Made by a program: the position numbers and the translations under genes. Positions 53,102 to 63,162 of a stretch of 64,000 bases of DNA are shown piece after piece. This DNA is from Promicromonospora iranensis (GTDB taxonomy: Bacteria > Actinomycetota > Actinomycetes > Actinomycetales > Cellulomonadaceae): NCBI RefSeq assembly GCF_028994775.1, contig NZ_JAJQMN010000013.1:1-64000 (forward strand), in the 5' to 3' direction. Position 1 is the first letter of the stretch. Each line of letters opens with the position of its first letter. The notes under the pieces are model-generated. The model was not told where the DNA came from. It saw nothing but the letters and a program-made list of their open reading frames with translations, and made no database searches.

Positions 53102-54583
53102 TCAGCCGGCGGCTGCGCTGCCCTTGTCGCTCTCCTCGACGGCTTCGAGGGCGCGCTTGTCGGTCACCGCGAGCTCGGTCACCTCGAGCTGCTGCACGAG
53201 GATGCCGTCCGTGTCCTGCGCGCGGTCGATGGCGACGACGCCGCCCTCCTCGGCCGCCAGCAGCTCGGGCTTGGTGATGGGGCGCGGCACCTCTTCGATG
53301 CCGCGGACCTCGTCGATCGAGTCCCGCTCGTCGACCACGTCGAGCTCCACCATCCGGCGAGCCGACGTGAGCACGTTGCGCTCCAGCGAACCGATCATCT
53401 GGTTGTAGCTCTTCGTCGCGGACTCCAGGGCGCGGCCCGTCTTGGTGACGTGACCGGTCATGGTGACCAGGCGCGCGTACAGCTCCTTGCCGACGGTGAG
53501 TACCTTCTGGGCGTTCTCCGCCAGCGCCTCCTGACGCCACGCGTACGCGACGGTGCGCAGCAGGGCGAGCATCGTGGTGGGGGTGGCAATGATGACGTTC
53601 TTCTGCGCCGCGTACTCCAGCAGCTCCGGCGCGCGTTCCAGCGCCGCAGAGAGGAACGCCTCGGCGGGCACGAACATCACGACGAACTCAGGTGCGGGCT
53701 CGAACTGGTTCCAGTACTTCTTGCCGGCCAGGTCGTCCACGTGCTTGCGCATGTGCCGGACGTGCGCGTCGAGGCGCTGCTCGCGGTAGGTGGCGTCGTC
53801 GGACTGCTGCGCCTCCAGGAAGCCCAGGAACGCGACCTTCGAGTCCACCACCACGCGCTTGCCGCCCGCGAGGTTGATGACCATGTCGGGGCGCAGCGTG
53901 CCGTCGTCGGTCGTGACCTGCGCCTGCTCGGTGAAGTCGACCCGGTTGATCATGCCCGCCGACTCCACGACCTTGCGCAGCTGCAGCTCGCCCCACGCAC
54001 CGCGCGTCTGCGACGAGCGCAGTGCCGTGACGAGGTCCGCCGTGCCGTTGCGCAGTTCGGTCGACACCTCGGCGACGTTGCGCATCTGCTCCACGAGCGC
54101 GCCCTGCCCCTCGATGCGGGCCTTCTCCGCCTGGAGCACCTCGCTGCGCACCAGCTCAACAGCCTTGGTCAGCGGGTCCACCAGCGACTTCACGGCTTCC
54201 TCGCGCTTGGCCAGCGCCTGCTCGCCGTCCGACGCCGACCGCTTGAGCCGCTCCTCGGCGAGCTCGAGGAAACGCTTGCTGTTGGCGTCCAGCGCGTCAC
54301 CGGCGAGCGCCTGGAACTGACGGCGGGCGTGCTCCTGTTCGGAACGTGCGGCGGCGATCTGTTCGGCGGCGCGTTCCCGCGCGGCGTCGATCTGCTCGTC
54401 CGCACGGGTCTGTGCGGCGGCGATGCGCTGCTCGGCGGACTCCGCCTGGGCGCGCAGCCGGACGACCTCCATGTCGGCGTCGCGGAGCGCCGGCGTAACG
54501 CGCTGCGCGTGACCGAGCCACCCCAGCAGCACGCCGACGACGAGTGCGCCGAGGGCCAGCAGAATCGTTGCGACGATGTCCAT
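53102..54583 (-). CDS. rmuC: DNA recombination protein RmuC
   Basis: 493 aa from ATG 54583. GTG 54607 (8 codons upstream) has a GGAG 5 nt before it and is a real alternative. Membrane anchor at residues 4-25 (IVATILLALGALVVGVLLGW), a long coiled coil (about 30-190), then the RmuC nuclease-like domain (GAWGELQLRKVVESAGM, PDMVINLAGGKRVVVDSKV, MFVPAEAFLSAAL). RmuC limits certain DNA [14 protein letters not shown], possibly as a membrane-tethered nuclease. The acidic C-terminus is typical of actinobacterial forms. Confidence 0.95.
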   Translation of the reverse strand: MDIVATILLALGALVVGVLLGWLGHAQRVTPALRDADMEVVRLRAQAESAEQRIAAAQTRADEQIDAARERAAEQIAAARSEQEHARRQFQALAGDALDANSKRFLELAEERLKRSASDGEQALAKREEAVKSLVDPLTKAVELVRSEVLQAEKARIEGQGALVEQMRNVAEVSTELRNGTADLVTALRSSQTRGAWGELQLRKVVESAGMINRVDFTEQAQVTTDDGTLRPDMVINLAGGKRVVVDSKVAFLGFLEAQQSDDATYREQRLDAHVRHMRKHVDDLAGKKYWNQFEPAPEFVVMFVPAEAFLSAALERAPELLEYAAQKNVIIATPTTMLALLRTVAYAWRQEALAENAQKVLTVGKELYARLVTMTGHVTKTGRALESATKSYNQMIGSLERNVLTSARRMVELDVVDERDSIDEVRGIEEVPRPITKPELLAAEEGGVVAIDRAQDTDGILVQQLEVTELAVTDKRALEAVEESDKGSAAAG

Positions 54584-54745
54584 GGGCGACAGGCTGCCAT
54601 GCGCCACTGACACTCCGGCACGGTGACACCCCGCGCGGTCGAAATCCTTCGGTATGCCCCGGGCTCGCAATTCTCCTCCCGACGACGGACGGCCTTCACC
54701 CGTCACTCATCCTCGCGTCGGATCCGACGTGTCGGGCAGCACCGC

Positions 54746-54751
54746 TACGTT
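54746..54751 (+). promoter_or_regulatory. Leaderless -10 element of the ABC exporter operon
   Basis: TACGTT ends 7 nt before ATG 54759; no ribosome-binding site. Confidence 0.45.
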
Positions 54752-54758
54752 GGGTGTC

Positions 54759-55586
54759 ATGACGACCCCAGCCGATCCGAGCCCTCCAGGCATCCCCGGG
54801 GCACCGGCCCCGGAACCACGCCCGCACGACCCGTCCGCCGCGCTCAGCGTCCGTGGGCTCTGGAAGCGGTTCGGACAGAAGATCGCCGTCTCCGGAGTCG
54901 ATCTCGATGTGCCCGCCGGCTCGTTCTACGGTCTGGTGGGCCCGAACGGAGCCGGAAAGACGACGATGCTGTCGATGGCCACGGGGCTGCTGCGACCGGA
55001 CTTCGGCACCGCCTGGGTGCACGGCGTGGACCTGTGGGCGCAGCCTGACCAGGCGAAGGCGACACTCGGCGTGCTGCCTGACGGTGTGCGGCTGTTCGAC
55101 CGGTTGACCGGACGCCAGCTGCTCACGTACGCCGGGATGCTGCGCGGCATGGACAAGGACACCGTCGTGGAACGGACGGACGACCTCCTGAAGGCGTTCG
55201 ACCTGGTGGCGGACGCGGACAAGTTCGTCGTGGACTACTCGGCGGGCATGACCAAGAAGATCGCGCTGGGCAGCGCCATGATCCATGCGCCTCGCACGCT
55301 GGTCCTGGACGAGCCGTTCGAGGCCGTCGACCCGGTGAGCGCCGCGAACATCCGCGACATCCTCAAGAGCTATGTGGCGGGCGGCGGGACGGTGATCGTC
55401 TCCAGCCACGTGATGGACCTGGTGCAGCGCATGTGCGACCACGTGGCCGTGATGGCGGCGGGACACGTCCTCGCGGCGGGCACGGTGGACGAGGTGCGCG
55501 GCGAGCAGAGCCTGGAAGACCGGTTCGTCGACCTCGTCGGTGGCCGTCAGCACTCGGAAGGGCTCTCATGGTTGCGCGGTTCCTGA
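54759..55586 (+). CDS. ABC transporter ATP-binding protein
   Basis: 275 aa from ATG 54759. A Pro-rich lead of ~28 residues, Walker A GPNGAGKTTM, a divergent signature YSAGMTKKIALG in place of LSGGQ, Walker B TLVLDEPFEAVD and H-loop SSHVMD. The divergent signature is common in exporter ATPases of this group. It overlaps its permease gene by 19 bp and the two should form one exporter of unknown substrate. Confidence 0.92.
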   Translation: MTTPADPSPPGIPGAPAPEPRPHDPSAALSVRGLWKRFGQKIAVSGVDLDVPAGSFYGLVGPNGAGKTTMLSMATGLLRPDFGTAWVHGVDLWAQPDQAKATLGVLPDGVRLFDRLTGRQLLTYAGMLRGMDKDTVVERTDDLLKAFDLVADADKFVVDYSAGMTKKIALGSAMIHAPRTLVLDEPFEAVDPVSAANIRDILKSYVAGGGTVIVSSHVMDLVQRMCDHVAVMAAGHVLAAGTVDEVRGEQSLEDRFVDLVGGRQHSEGLSWLRGS

Positions 55587-57181
55587 CCCTCAAGCTGACG
55601 CTCATGGGGAACACGTTCCGCAAGAGCGTCTGGCAGACCATCGGCATGATCGTCGCTTCGCTGTACGCCCTGGGCGTCGTCGGAATGCTGCTCGCGGGTG
55701 TTCTGGGCCTGGGGTTCCTCGGCGACCCGGCCTGGGCCGGCCTGGCGATCACCCTGGGCGGAGCCCTGGCCGTCCTGGGTTGGTGGGTCATCCCGATTTT
55801 CGCCTTCGGCGTGGACGCCACTCTGGACCCGCAGCGGTTCACGACCTTCGCGATTCCCCGGCGCACCCTCCTGATGGGTCTCGCGGTGGCGGGGCTGGTC
55901 TCGGTGCCCGGCATCGCGACGGTCCTCCTCGCGCTCGGGGCCTCCTTCGCCTGGCTCCTGGAGCCGGGCGTGCTCCTCGTCTCGCTCGTCGGAGCGGTGC
56001 TCGGGATCGCCACGTGTGTCCTCGGCTCCCGGGCGATCACCACGGTGCTCGCTCCCGTCCTGGAGTCGCGGCGGTACCGCGAGGTCGTGGCGATCGTGGC
56101 CGTCGTGCTCGTCGTGATGATCGGCCCGCTCGTCAGCTGGCTCACGAACGGTGTCGAGGTGACGGTCGAGCCCAGCTCGGAGACGAGCACGGGGTCGCAG
56201 GTCCTGCCACTGTTCGAGCAGGTGGCCGGCGTCATCGGCTGGACGCCGTTCGGTGCGGCCTGGTCTCTCGGAAGCATGGCGCACGACGGCGACTGGGCAG
56301 GCCTTGTGGGACGGCTCGCCGTCGCCCTCGGCACCGTCGGGCTGGCCTGGCTGATCTGGGACCGGGCGCTGGCCCGCGCTCTGGTGAGCCCGCCCGTCGG
56401 CGGCGGTGGCGGGAGCAAGGCGAAGGGGCTGGGAGCGTTCGGCCGCGTCCCGGCCTCGCCCACCTGGGCCGTCGCCGCACGGACCGCGACCTACTGGCTG
56501 CGGGACCCGCGCTACTCCGGCTCGATCGCCGTCGTCCCGCTGCTGCCGGTCATCATGTACTTCGCGGGGCAGAGCACCGGTAGCTTCTTCATGCTGCTGG
56601 CGACCGGACCGTTCGTGGGCTGGATCCTCGGCTTCAGCATCTCCAACGACATCGGCTACGACAACACGGCGTTCGCCCTGCACGTCTCCTCGGGCGTCGA
56701 CGGCCGCACGGACAGGTGGGGTCGCGCGATCCCGATGCTGGTCGCAGGGCCGCTGGTCACGGCCGCCACGGTGCTGGCCTCGGTGTGGGTCGCCGACTCC
56801 TGGCACCTGACGCTGCCACTGATGGGGCTGGGGCTCGGTTCCCTGCTGGTGAGCACAGGTGTGTCGTGCGCGGTCTCGGCACGTCTCGTCTATCCCGTCG
56901 CGAAGCCGGGGGAGAGCCCGCTCAAGTCTCCGCAGGGTGCCGCGATGGCGACCATCGTGTCGCAGGGCATCGGGTTCATCGTCACGGTGGGGCTGGCGTT
57001 GCCGGTCTTCGCGGTGGGTATCGCGGCGATCGTGGTGGGCGGACTGCTGTGGGGAATCGCGACCCTTGCGGTCGGTCTCCTCTACGGCGCCCTCATCCTG
57101 GTGCTGGCCGTGCGGTTCGGCGCTCGTGTGTACGACCGGCGCCTGCCGGAGCTGCTCCAGCAGGTGCAGTCGTTCCCCTGA
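55568..57181 (+). CDS. ABC transporter permease
   Basis: 537 aa from ATG 55568. About 12 hydrophobic segments from residue ~20 to 525, with a polar loop near 290 (GGGGGSKAKGLG). No conserved substrate motif is recognised; the size matches ABC-2-like exporters in actinobacteria. Coupled to the ATPase by a 19-bp overlap. Confidence 0.9.
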   Translation: MVARFLTLKLTLMGNTFRKSVWQTIGMIVASLYALGVVGMLLAGVLGLGFLGDPAWAGLAITLGGALAVLGWWVIPIFAFGVDATLDPQRFTTFAIPRRTLLMGLAVAGLVSVPGIATVLLALGASFAWLLEPGVLLVSLVGAVLGIATCVLGSRAITTVLAPVLESRRYREVVAIVAVVLVVMIGPLVSWLTNGVEVTVEPSSETSTGSQVLPLFEQVAGVIGWTPFGAAWSLGSMAHDGDWAGLVGRLAVALGTVGLAWLIWDRALARALVSPPVGGGGGSKAKGLGAFGRVPASPTWAVAARTATYWLRDPRYSGSIAVVPLLPVIMYFAGQSTGSFFMLLATGPFVGWILGFSISNDIGYDNTAFALHVSSGVDGRTDRWGRAIPMLVAGPLVTAATVLASVWVADSWHLTLPLMGLGLGSLLVSTGVSCAVSARLVYPVAKPGESPLKSPQGAAMATIVSQGIGFIVTVGLALPVFAVGIAAIVVGGLLWGIATLAVGLLYGALILVLAVRFGARVYDRRLPELLQQVQSFP

Positions 57182-57230
57182 CGTCGACGTAGCGTCGCCC
57201 CAGGTCAGCCGTCGTGTCAGTGACCCGGCC

Positions 57231-57245
57231 TAGCCTGGGGCGATG
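57231..57245 (+). promoter_or_regulatory. Leaderless promoter of the DinB-domain gene
   Basis: TAGCCT (57231-57236) lies 6 nt before ATG 57243. Confidence 0.45.
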
Positions 57246-58034
57246 ACGCGATTCACGGCCGATGACGACCTGCGGGACGCCGAGTTCGTCGCGGCGGACC
57301 TGACCGGTTCCCGGTTCCGCTTCACCGACCTGGACGGTGCGACGTTCGACCAGTCGTACCTGCCCCGCGTGGTGATGCGCGGCGTCGACCTGACCGGCGC
57401 GGACATCGACGGGCAGATCGATGGCCTCAAGATCAACGGCGTCGAGGTGCTGCCGTTGATCGAGGCCGAGCTGAACCGTCGCCATCCCGGCAGGGAGCAC
57501 GCCCGATCCCAGGTGCTGGCCGAGCAGCGAGAGTCGTTCGAGGCCGCGCTGCGCACCTGGTCGGCCACGCTCGACCGGGTGGCCGCCATGCCCGCGGGGA
57601 CGGTGGACGAGCAGGTCGACGGCGAGTGGTCGGTCGCCCAGACGCTGCGGCACCTGGTGTTCGCTGTCGACGGCTGGGTGCGGCACGGGATCCAGGGCCT
57701 CGACGGTGCGTTCAGCCCGATCGGCCTGCCGTTCTCCGAGTACGACGACGAGGCGCGTGCGCTCGGCGTCGACGTCACGGTGACTCCGTCGTTCCAGGAG
57801 GTGCAGACGGCGTTCGCCGACCGCACGGCCCAGGTGCGCGCGCTGTACGACTCCCTCACGCAGGAAGCCTTCGAGTCGCCGGCCCGTCGGCTGCCGCCGT
57901 GGGAGCCAGAGACCCGCAGTCTTCCCGTATGGCGCTGCCTCGGGGTGATCGTCAACGAAGCCTGGGAGCATCACCGGTTCGCAGAGCGTGATCTCGACGA
58001 GCTCGAGCGCAGACGATTGGCGCCGGGCACGTAG
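57243..58034 (+). CDS. Pentapeptide-repeat plus DinB-domain protein
   Basis: 263 aa. Residues ~8-58 contain pentapeptide-like repeats (AEFVAADLTGSRF, ATFDQSYL, RGVDLTGADIDG). The rest (about 85-255) is a DinB four-helix domain with histidines placed to bind a metal (RHLVFAVDGW and WEHHRFAERD). DinB proteins include mycothiol-dependent enzymes of actinobacteria, so a thiol-dependent transferase or detoxification role is possible but unproven. It ends 11 bp before ychF. Confidence 0.85.
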   Translation: MTRFTADDDLRDAEFVAADLTGSRFRFTDLDGATFDQSYLPRVVMRGVDLTGADIDGQIDGLKINGVEVLPLIEAELNRRHPGREHARSQVLAEQRESFEAALRTWSATLDRVAAMPAGTVDEQVDGEWSVAQTLRHLVFAVDGWVRHGIQGLDGAFSPIGLPFSEYDDEARALGVDVTVTPSFQEVQTAFADRTAQVRALYDSLTQEAFESPARRLPPWEPETRSLPVWRCLGVIVNEAWEHHRFAERDLDELERRRLAPGT

Positions 58035-58045
58035 AATGTGGCGAC

Positions 58046-58048
<3 letters not shown>
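58032..58048 (+). promoter_or_regulatory. Leaderless promoter of ychF
   Basis: TAGAAT (58032-58037) lies 8 nt before GTG 58046 and overlaps the stop of the DinB gene. An out-of-frame GTG sits at 58038. Confidence 0.45.
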
Positions 58049-59131
<1,083 letters not shown>

Positions 59132-59343
59132 GTGTCGACCGGCATCTGGCCTGATCTCCTGGCCTGCCCAGACGCAGGTTGACCTGCGGCAATACCTCCG
59201 CCCCCCGGGACGGTAGTGGACAGAAGTGGCCTCCAAGGGCCACCCATTCCCCCACAGTTCCCCACGGGGTCGGAGGCCTTTTCGCAGGTCGGCGCTCGGG
59301 TTGGGGGGCGGGTAGGGCGATCTGTTCCCCCACAAGGAGGCTG
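59132..59343. other. Non-coding stretch after ychF
   Basis: No supported gene. It holds a small hairpin (CGCAGG-TTGA-CCTGCG, 59173-59188) that may terminate ychF, and GGCCTCC/GGAGGCC arms (near 59231 and 59273) followed by TTTT. Confidence 0.4.
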
Positions 59344-59652
59344 CGGTGCATCTGGCGGGTGGAGAGGACCACCCACGGCAGGCAAACCCGGCAAGCAGTA
59401 CTGGAGGATGTGATCGCCGAGATCCTCGAGCTTCTCGGGCTGAGCTTCCCTGGAATGAGAGCCTCCATCAGACCCGGGGCGAGACACACGATCTTCGACG
59501 ACGACAAGGACCATCATCAGTACGACCAGATCGCGTGGTTCAGTGACCCCACCCAGCCCGGCGCACCGTCGCTCCTGGACGGGCTGACCCACACAGGACA
59601 CGGCGGCAACTTCGACTTCATCCCGCACGCGCTGCGGGACCCGCCCGAGTAA
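59344..59652 (+). pseudogene. C-terminal fragment of an endonuclease/exonuclease/phosphatase-like protein
   Basis: The frame ending at 59652 encodes VLEDVIAEILELLGL and later YDQIAWFSDP and GGNFDFIPHALRD, which I associate with the C-terminal part of some endonuclease/exonuclease/phosphatase-fold proteins. The catalytic N-terminus is absent, there is no ribosome-binding site, and upstream codons look non-coding. A truncated remnant is most likely; a short intact hypothetical gene starting at GTG 59410 cannot be excluded. Confidence 0.4.
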
Positions 59653-60008
59653 CCGATGAACGGGGGCACTCGCTCGGACGCGTTCGCTAACTGGATGCTC
59701 TCGTGCCAGGTAATCAGAATCCAGGCACGCCGTCCCGGATGAACCTACCCGGACCCGACGGGCAGGTACCAGAGGGCGTAAGCGGGCCGTTTACAGTAGT
59801 GCCAGGCAGTAGGCACGACCGTGCCGAAGGTTTTCCGGGTTGCCGCCCACGAAAGGCCGCTCCCTCGAGGTCGAGCGGCCTTTAGTGTGGTGCACCTCGG
59901 CGGTCCTCGTGCGCATTTGCTTCGACTTCGCCTACAACGCCGATATGTCCGTCCGGCGGCATGCGGTAACGCTGGGTGCGTCATCCGGCCGCTGGGCGAT
60001 ATCTGGGA
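59653..60008. other. 356-bp gene-free stretch
   Basis: Only short, unconvincing frames. Visible structure: GTGCC-N8-GGCAC and GGCAC-N4-GTGCC dyads around 59799-59825 and the terminator-like hairpin at 59852-59883. Confidence 0.4.
59852..59883. terminator. Rho-independent terminator-like hairpin
   Basis: AAAGGCCGCTC/GAGCGGCCTTT, 11-bp stem with A and T tracts on the two sides and a 10-nt loop, so it can work on both strands. It lies 125 bp past the end of the AhpD-like gene (minus strand). Confidence 0.65.
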
Positions 60009-60338
60009 CTACTCGTCCTCGTCGATCGCCCTCATCGCCTTCCACCCGTGGGTGACGCCGCCGCCGGCCCGTAGGGCGGCGGCGACCATGACGGCTTCGG
60101 CGACGTCGCCCTTGGACGCGCCGGCCTTGACGGCGCGCTTGGCGTGGTCCTCGATGCAGAACGGGCACTGCGTGGTCACTGCGACGCCGACAGCGATCAG
60201 CTCCCGGGTGGCCAGGTCGAGTTTTCCGGTGTCTTTGCTGAACACTGCTTTGTCGAATCCGAAGAAGGCTGAGACCATCTCCGGCGCGGCCTCCTTGATG
60301 TCAGCCATGAACCGTGCTTCTTCGTTGTGCGAATGCAT
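60009..60338 (-). CDS. Carboxymuconolactone decarboxylase/AhpD-like protein
   Basis: 109 aa from ATG 60338, behind GGGAG. The CPFCIEDH motif carries the redox CxxC pair and downstream His of AhpD-like proteins, and ELIAVGVAVTTQ precedes it. Such proteins act as alkylhydroperoxidases or reductases of small electrophiles. It follows the MFS gene by 45 bp on the same strand and is probably co-transcribed. The pair stands behind a CsoR-like operator, suggesting induction by a metal, sulfur species or aldehyde. Confidence 0.88.
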   Translation of the reverse strand: MHSHNEEARFMADIKEAAPEMVSAFFGFDKAVFSKDTGKLDLATRELIAVGVAVTTQCPFCIEDHAKRAVKAGASKGDVAEAVMVAAALRAGGGVTHGWKAMRAIDEDE

Positions 60339-60383
60339 ATCTGCTCCCGTTCGTCTGGTTGTTTCCGTTGCCGAGTGCTTGCC

Positions 60384-61814
60384 TCACGCGCGCGGGTGAT
60401 CGAGGCCCGGAGCTGCCGACTCCTCGGCGTTCACTCGACTGCTGAGGGTGAGCAGCGCGAGGACCGCCGCCGCGAGCAGGATGCCCGTGCCGACGACCAG
60501 TGCGGTGCTGTAGCCGTCCACGAGCGCCTGTGGCGTGGTGCTGCCCGTCCCCGCGGTGACAGTGGCGGCGACCCCGGCGAGGATCGCTAGGCCGAGGGCG
60601 ACGCCGATCTGCTGGGCGGAGTTCAGGAGGGCCGAGGCGATGCCGGCCTTGTCGTCGTCGACGCGGGACACGGCGGCCTGGGTGAGCGCGATGACGCCGA
60701 GCCCGAAGCCCAGGGCGATGACCAGCATCGCCGGGGCCATTCCCGTCCAGTAGACGGTGCCGACGGTGATGCGGGAGAACCAGAACGCGCCGGACGCGCC
60801 GAGCATTGCCCCGAGGGCTGCCACGTATCGGGGAGCGACCTTCAGTAGCAGCTTGGGCGCCATCCCGGCTCCGAGGACGATGCCCGCTGCGAAGGGCAGC
60901 CAGGACAGGCCGGTGAGCAGCGGGCTGTAGTCGCGGACCTGCTGCAGGTAGAGCGTTATGACGTAGAAGGTACCCATCGGGCCGATCGCGAGCCCCAGCA
61001 TGGTCAGATACGCGCCCGTTCGGTTGCGGTCGGCGAACAGGCTCAGCGGGATGAGGGGGCTGCGGCTCGTGCGCTGGGTGAGGACGAAGGTGACGAGCAG
61101 TACTGCGGCGATGCCTACGAGGGCGTAAGCGATCGGGTCGCTGAACCCGTCCTCGCCGAAGCGGGTGATCGCGTAGACAAGGGAGATCATGCCGCCGGTG
61201 CCCAGCACCGCGCCGAGGGTCCCCAGCCGGCCGGCGTGAGGTTCGGCGGCGACGAGCGTCCGGCTGCCGACCAGGACCAGCAGGCCGATGGGGACGTTGA
61301 TGAAGAACACCCACCGCCAGTCGAGCAGGTCTGTGAGAATCCCGCCGAGGACGAGGCCGAGGATGATTCCGATCCCGGACATCGCGCCGTAGAGCGACAG
61401 CGCGGTGTCGCGCATCTTTCGGCTGTCGAACGTCGTCGCGATCAGGGCCAGAGCGTTCGGTGCTGCCAGTGCCGCGCCGATGCCCTGCACTGCGCGCGCG
61501 ATGACGAGCATCTCGACGTTCTGACCGAGGCCTCCGTCGAACGAGGCGACGACGAAGACCGCGATGCCGACCTGGAGCGTGCGCCTCCGGCCCCACAGGT
61601 CGCCGATCCGTCCTCCCAGAAACAGAAGCGCTCCGAAGGCGAGGATGTAGGCGTTGACCACCCAGGGCAGGTGCACCGGGTCGACGGCCAGCTCGCTCTG
61701 GATGCTTGGCAGCGCGATGTTCACGATCGAGTCGTCGAGCACGAGCATCAGCTGCGCCGTCGCGATCACCAGCAGTGGCAGGAGCCCGGCCCGGGCCTTC
61801 GTCGACGCTGTCAT
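60384..61814 (-). CDS. MFS transporter, DHA2 (EmrB/QacA) family
   Basis: 476 aa from ATG 61814 (AAGGAG upstream). Fourteen predicted membrane segments; motif LDDSIVNIALPSIQ at TM1 and GRIGDLWGRRRTLQVG between TM2 and TM3 are typical of DHA2 drug:H+ antiporters. It probably exports a toxic compound. It leads the two-gene unit with the AhpD-like protein. Confidence 0.92.
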   Translation of the reverse strand: MTASTKARAGLLPLLVIATAQLMLVLDDSIVNIALPSIQSELAVDPVHLPWVVNAYILAFGALLFLGGRIGDLWGRRRTLQVGIAVFVVASFDGGLGQNVEMLVIARAVQGIGAALAAPNALALIATTFDSRKMRDTALSLYGAMSGIGIILGLVLGGILTDLLDWRWVFFINVPIGLLVLVGSRTLVAAEPHAGRLGTLGAVLGTGGMISLVYAITRFGEDGFSDPIAYALVGIAAVLLVTFVLTQRTSRSPLIPLSLFADRNRTGAYLTMLGLAIGPMGTFYVITLYLQQVRDYSPLLTGLSWLPFAAGIVLGAGMAPKLLLKVAPRYVAALGAMLGASGAFWFSRITVGTVYWTGMAPAMLVIALGFGLGVIALTQAAVSRVDDDKAGIASALLNSAQQIGVALGLAILAGVAATVTAGTGSTTPQALVDGYSTALVVGTGILLAAAVLALLTLSSRVNAEESAAPGLDHPRA

Positions 61815-61904
61815 CCTCGTTCTCCTTCGTGCGGCCTGGAACCGGCCGGGATCGCGTGCATGGTCGTGCCCGCCGGCTGTGACGATTCGCCGACGAGCAC
61901 CTGT

Positions 61905-61925
61905 ACCATATACCCCTATGGGGTA
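61905..61925 (-). promoter_or_regulatory. CsoR/FrmR-type operator in the MFS promoter
   Basis: TACCCC-TAT-GGGGTA (61911-61925), 6-bp perfect arms of C/G tracts ended by TA, resembles operators of the CsoR/RcnR/FrmR repressors. On the minus strand it is followed directly by TATGGT (-10 candidate, about 61909-61904), so a bound repressor would block the MFS/AhpD operon. No CsoR-family gene is present in the window. Confidence 0.55.
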
Positions 61926-62014
61926 GCGTCGTTCGTGATGTCCGACACCGCAGCACAGCGAGGAACCCTGCTGCCTCCTGGGCGACCGGGTTCCTTCGGC
62001 TTGGGAGCGCGCCG

Positions 62015-62287
62015 ACCTCGATCCGCGCCAAGACGGTCGCGCCGCAGCCGGAGACGCCCGGAACGCTGCAGGGCCTGGCTGCTCTCGACCAGAACCGGCG
62101 CAAGGGCACGGTCCTGCTCGGCGGGACCGGTAGCCCTGTCACCGTCGATGTCGAGGGGCTGGAGCCGTCGGTGTTCGGCACGGAGGTCGACGTGCGCCTC
62201 GAACGCACCCGGTTCACGGGTCAGGAAGGCCTCAGCGGCGCTCCGCAGACACTCGGCGGAACGAATCCGGGTCGTTCGCGTAGGTGA
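62015..62287 (+). pseudogene. Fragment of a beta-rich secreted protein, possibly glycoside-hydrolase-like
   Basis: An open frame without a usable start reads LAALDQNRRKGTVLLGG, TVDVEGLEPSVFGTEVDV and RLERTRFTGQEG before a stop at 62285-62287. The alternating beta pattern looks like the C-terminal beta domain of an extracellular enzyme; I connect it only loosely with glycoside hydrolases. No ribosome-binding site or signal peptide, so it is probably a remnant. An opposite-strand frame (61916-62305) is less protein-like. Confidence 0.35.
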
Positions 62288-62416
62288 GGCCGATGTCATA
62301 GTCACCTGGCTCGGTCAGAGGGTTCGCCGCACACCGGGTGGGGGAACTACGGGGAATCGGGTTCGTGTGTCGCTTCCCTGCACGCTTCAACGTCCAGGTT
62401 CCTGGTTGTCCCGTGC

Positions 62417-62704
62417 TCACTGCCCGGCAATGCGGTTCAGTGAGGTCAGGAGTTTCTTGAACGCTTCCTGCCCCTCTGGCGTCAGCCGCACCACGGTCGC
62501 GCCATACCGCGTTCGTCGCTCCTTGGTGACGTGGACGAGTCCGCGCTCCTCGAGATCGCGGATGATCTTCGACAGGTCCGGCGTCGAGAGTTCGGTCGCC
62601 TCCTGTAGCGCTGGATAGTCTGCCTGCTCTACCTGGTGCAGATGGGCCAGGGTGACGAAGCGCTTCGGTGCGATGAGGTGGGCGTCTATATCTCTGAACG
62701 TCAT
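62417..62704 (-). CDS. Small winged-helix transcriptional regulator (MarR/HTH_34 type)
   Basis: 95 aa. One compact winged helix: LIAPKRFVTLAHL, ALQEATELSTPDLSKIIRDLE (recognition helix; shown in part), GLVHVTKER and the wing RRTRYGATVVRLTPEGQEAF. Proteins of this size act as dimers that repress small operons. Its start lies 7 bp after the stop of the membrane-protein gene, so the two form an operon, and the palindrome in their promoter is the likely binding site. Confidence 0.88.
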   Translation of the reverse strand: MTFRDIDAHLIAPKRFVTLAHLHQVEQADYPALQEATELSTPDLSKIIRDLEERGLVHVTKERRTRYGATVVRLTPEGQEAFKKLLTSLNRIAGQ

Positions 62705-62711
62705 CGTCGTC

Positions 62712-63155
62712 TCAGCGGCGGATCAGCAGGATGAGGTAGAACACGAGCCAGGCGATCGGCGCGAGGCCCGCGAAGAGAAACGCTTCCGGGAGGGGGATCG
62801 TCTCGCCGCGAGTGATGCCCCGCCAGATGGGGATCGAAAGCCATGTCGTGAAGGCGATGCTCACGGCCAGGGTCGCCCTGAGCCGCGGCTCGTTGGCTCT
62901 GCCCCGGCGTGCACTCAGCCAAGAGTGCGAGATGACCAGGGCACCTATGGCCGGCAGGACCGCCCACCAGGGGTGGCCACCGAGCGCGAGCAGACCTGCG
63001 ACGAAGGCGAGGACGATCGTCGCGACAGCGCACACGTGATCGACAGCCGCGAGCCGCCGTCGGGGTCTCCGTGGGACGGACGCGAGCAACTGTCGAGCCT
63101 GCTCGGGTGTCACGGGTGTGTTGTCGAACGGCGCGGACGAAGGTCGGTCGGTCAC
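62712..63155 (-). CDS. Four-helix membrane protein of unknown family
   Basis: 147 aa from GTG 63155; TACTTT lies 7 nt upstream, so the 18-residue longer form from 63209 is unlikely. A soluble N-terminus (about 1-35, TPEQARQLLASVPRRPRRR) is followed by four hydrophobic segments (CAVATIVLAFVAGLLAL; AVLPAIGALVIS; LRATLAVSIAFTTWL; FLFAGLAPIAWLVFYLI). Membrane proteins paired with HTH_34 regulators are widespread in actinobacteria, with unknown function. Confidence 0.75.
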   Translation of the reverse strand: MTDRPSSAPFDNTPVTPEQARQLLASVPRRPRRRLAAVDHVCAVATIVLAFVAGLLALGGHPWWAVLPAIGALVISHSWLSARRGRANEPRLRATLAVSIAFTTWLSIPIWRGITRGETIPLPEAFLFAGLAPIAWLVFYLILLIRR

Positions 63156-63162
63156 ACGCTCG

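Noticed and set aside
59821-60399. Plus-strand frame over the AhpD-like gene
   Set aside because: It is antisense to a gene with a clear CxxC/His motif, ribosome-binding site and operon partner.
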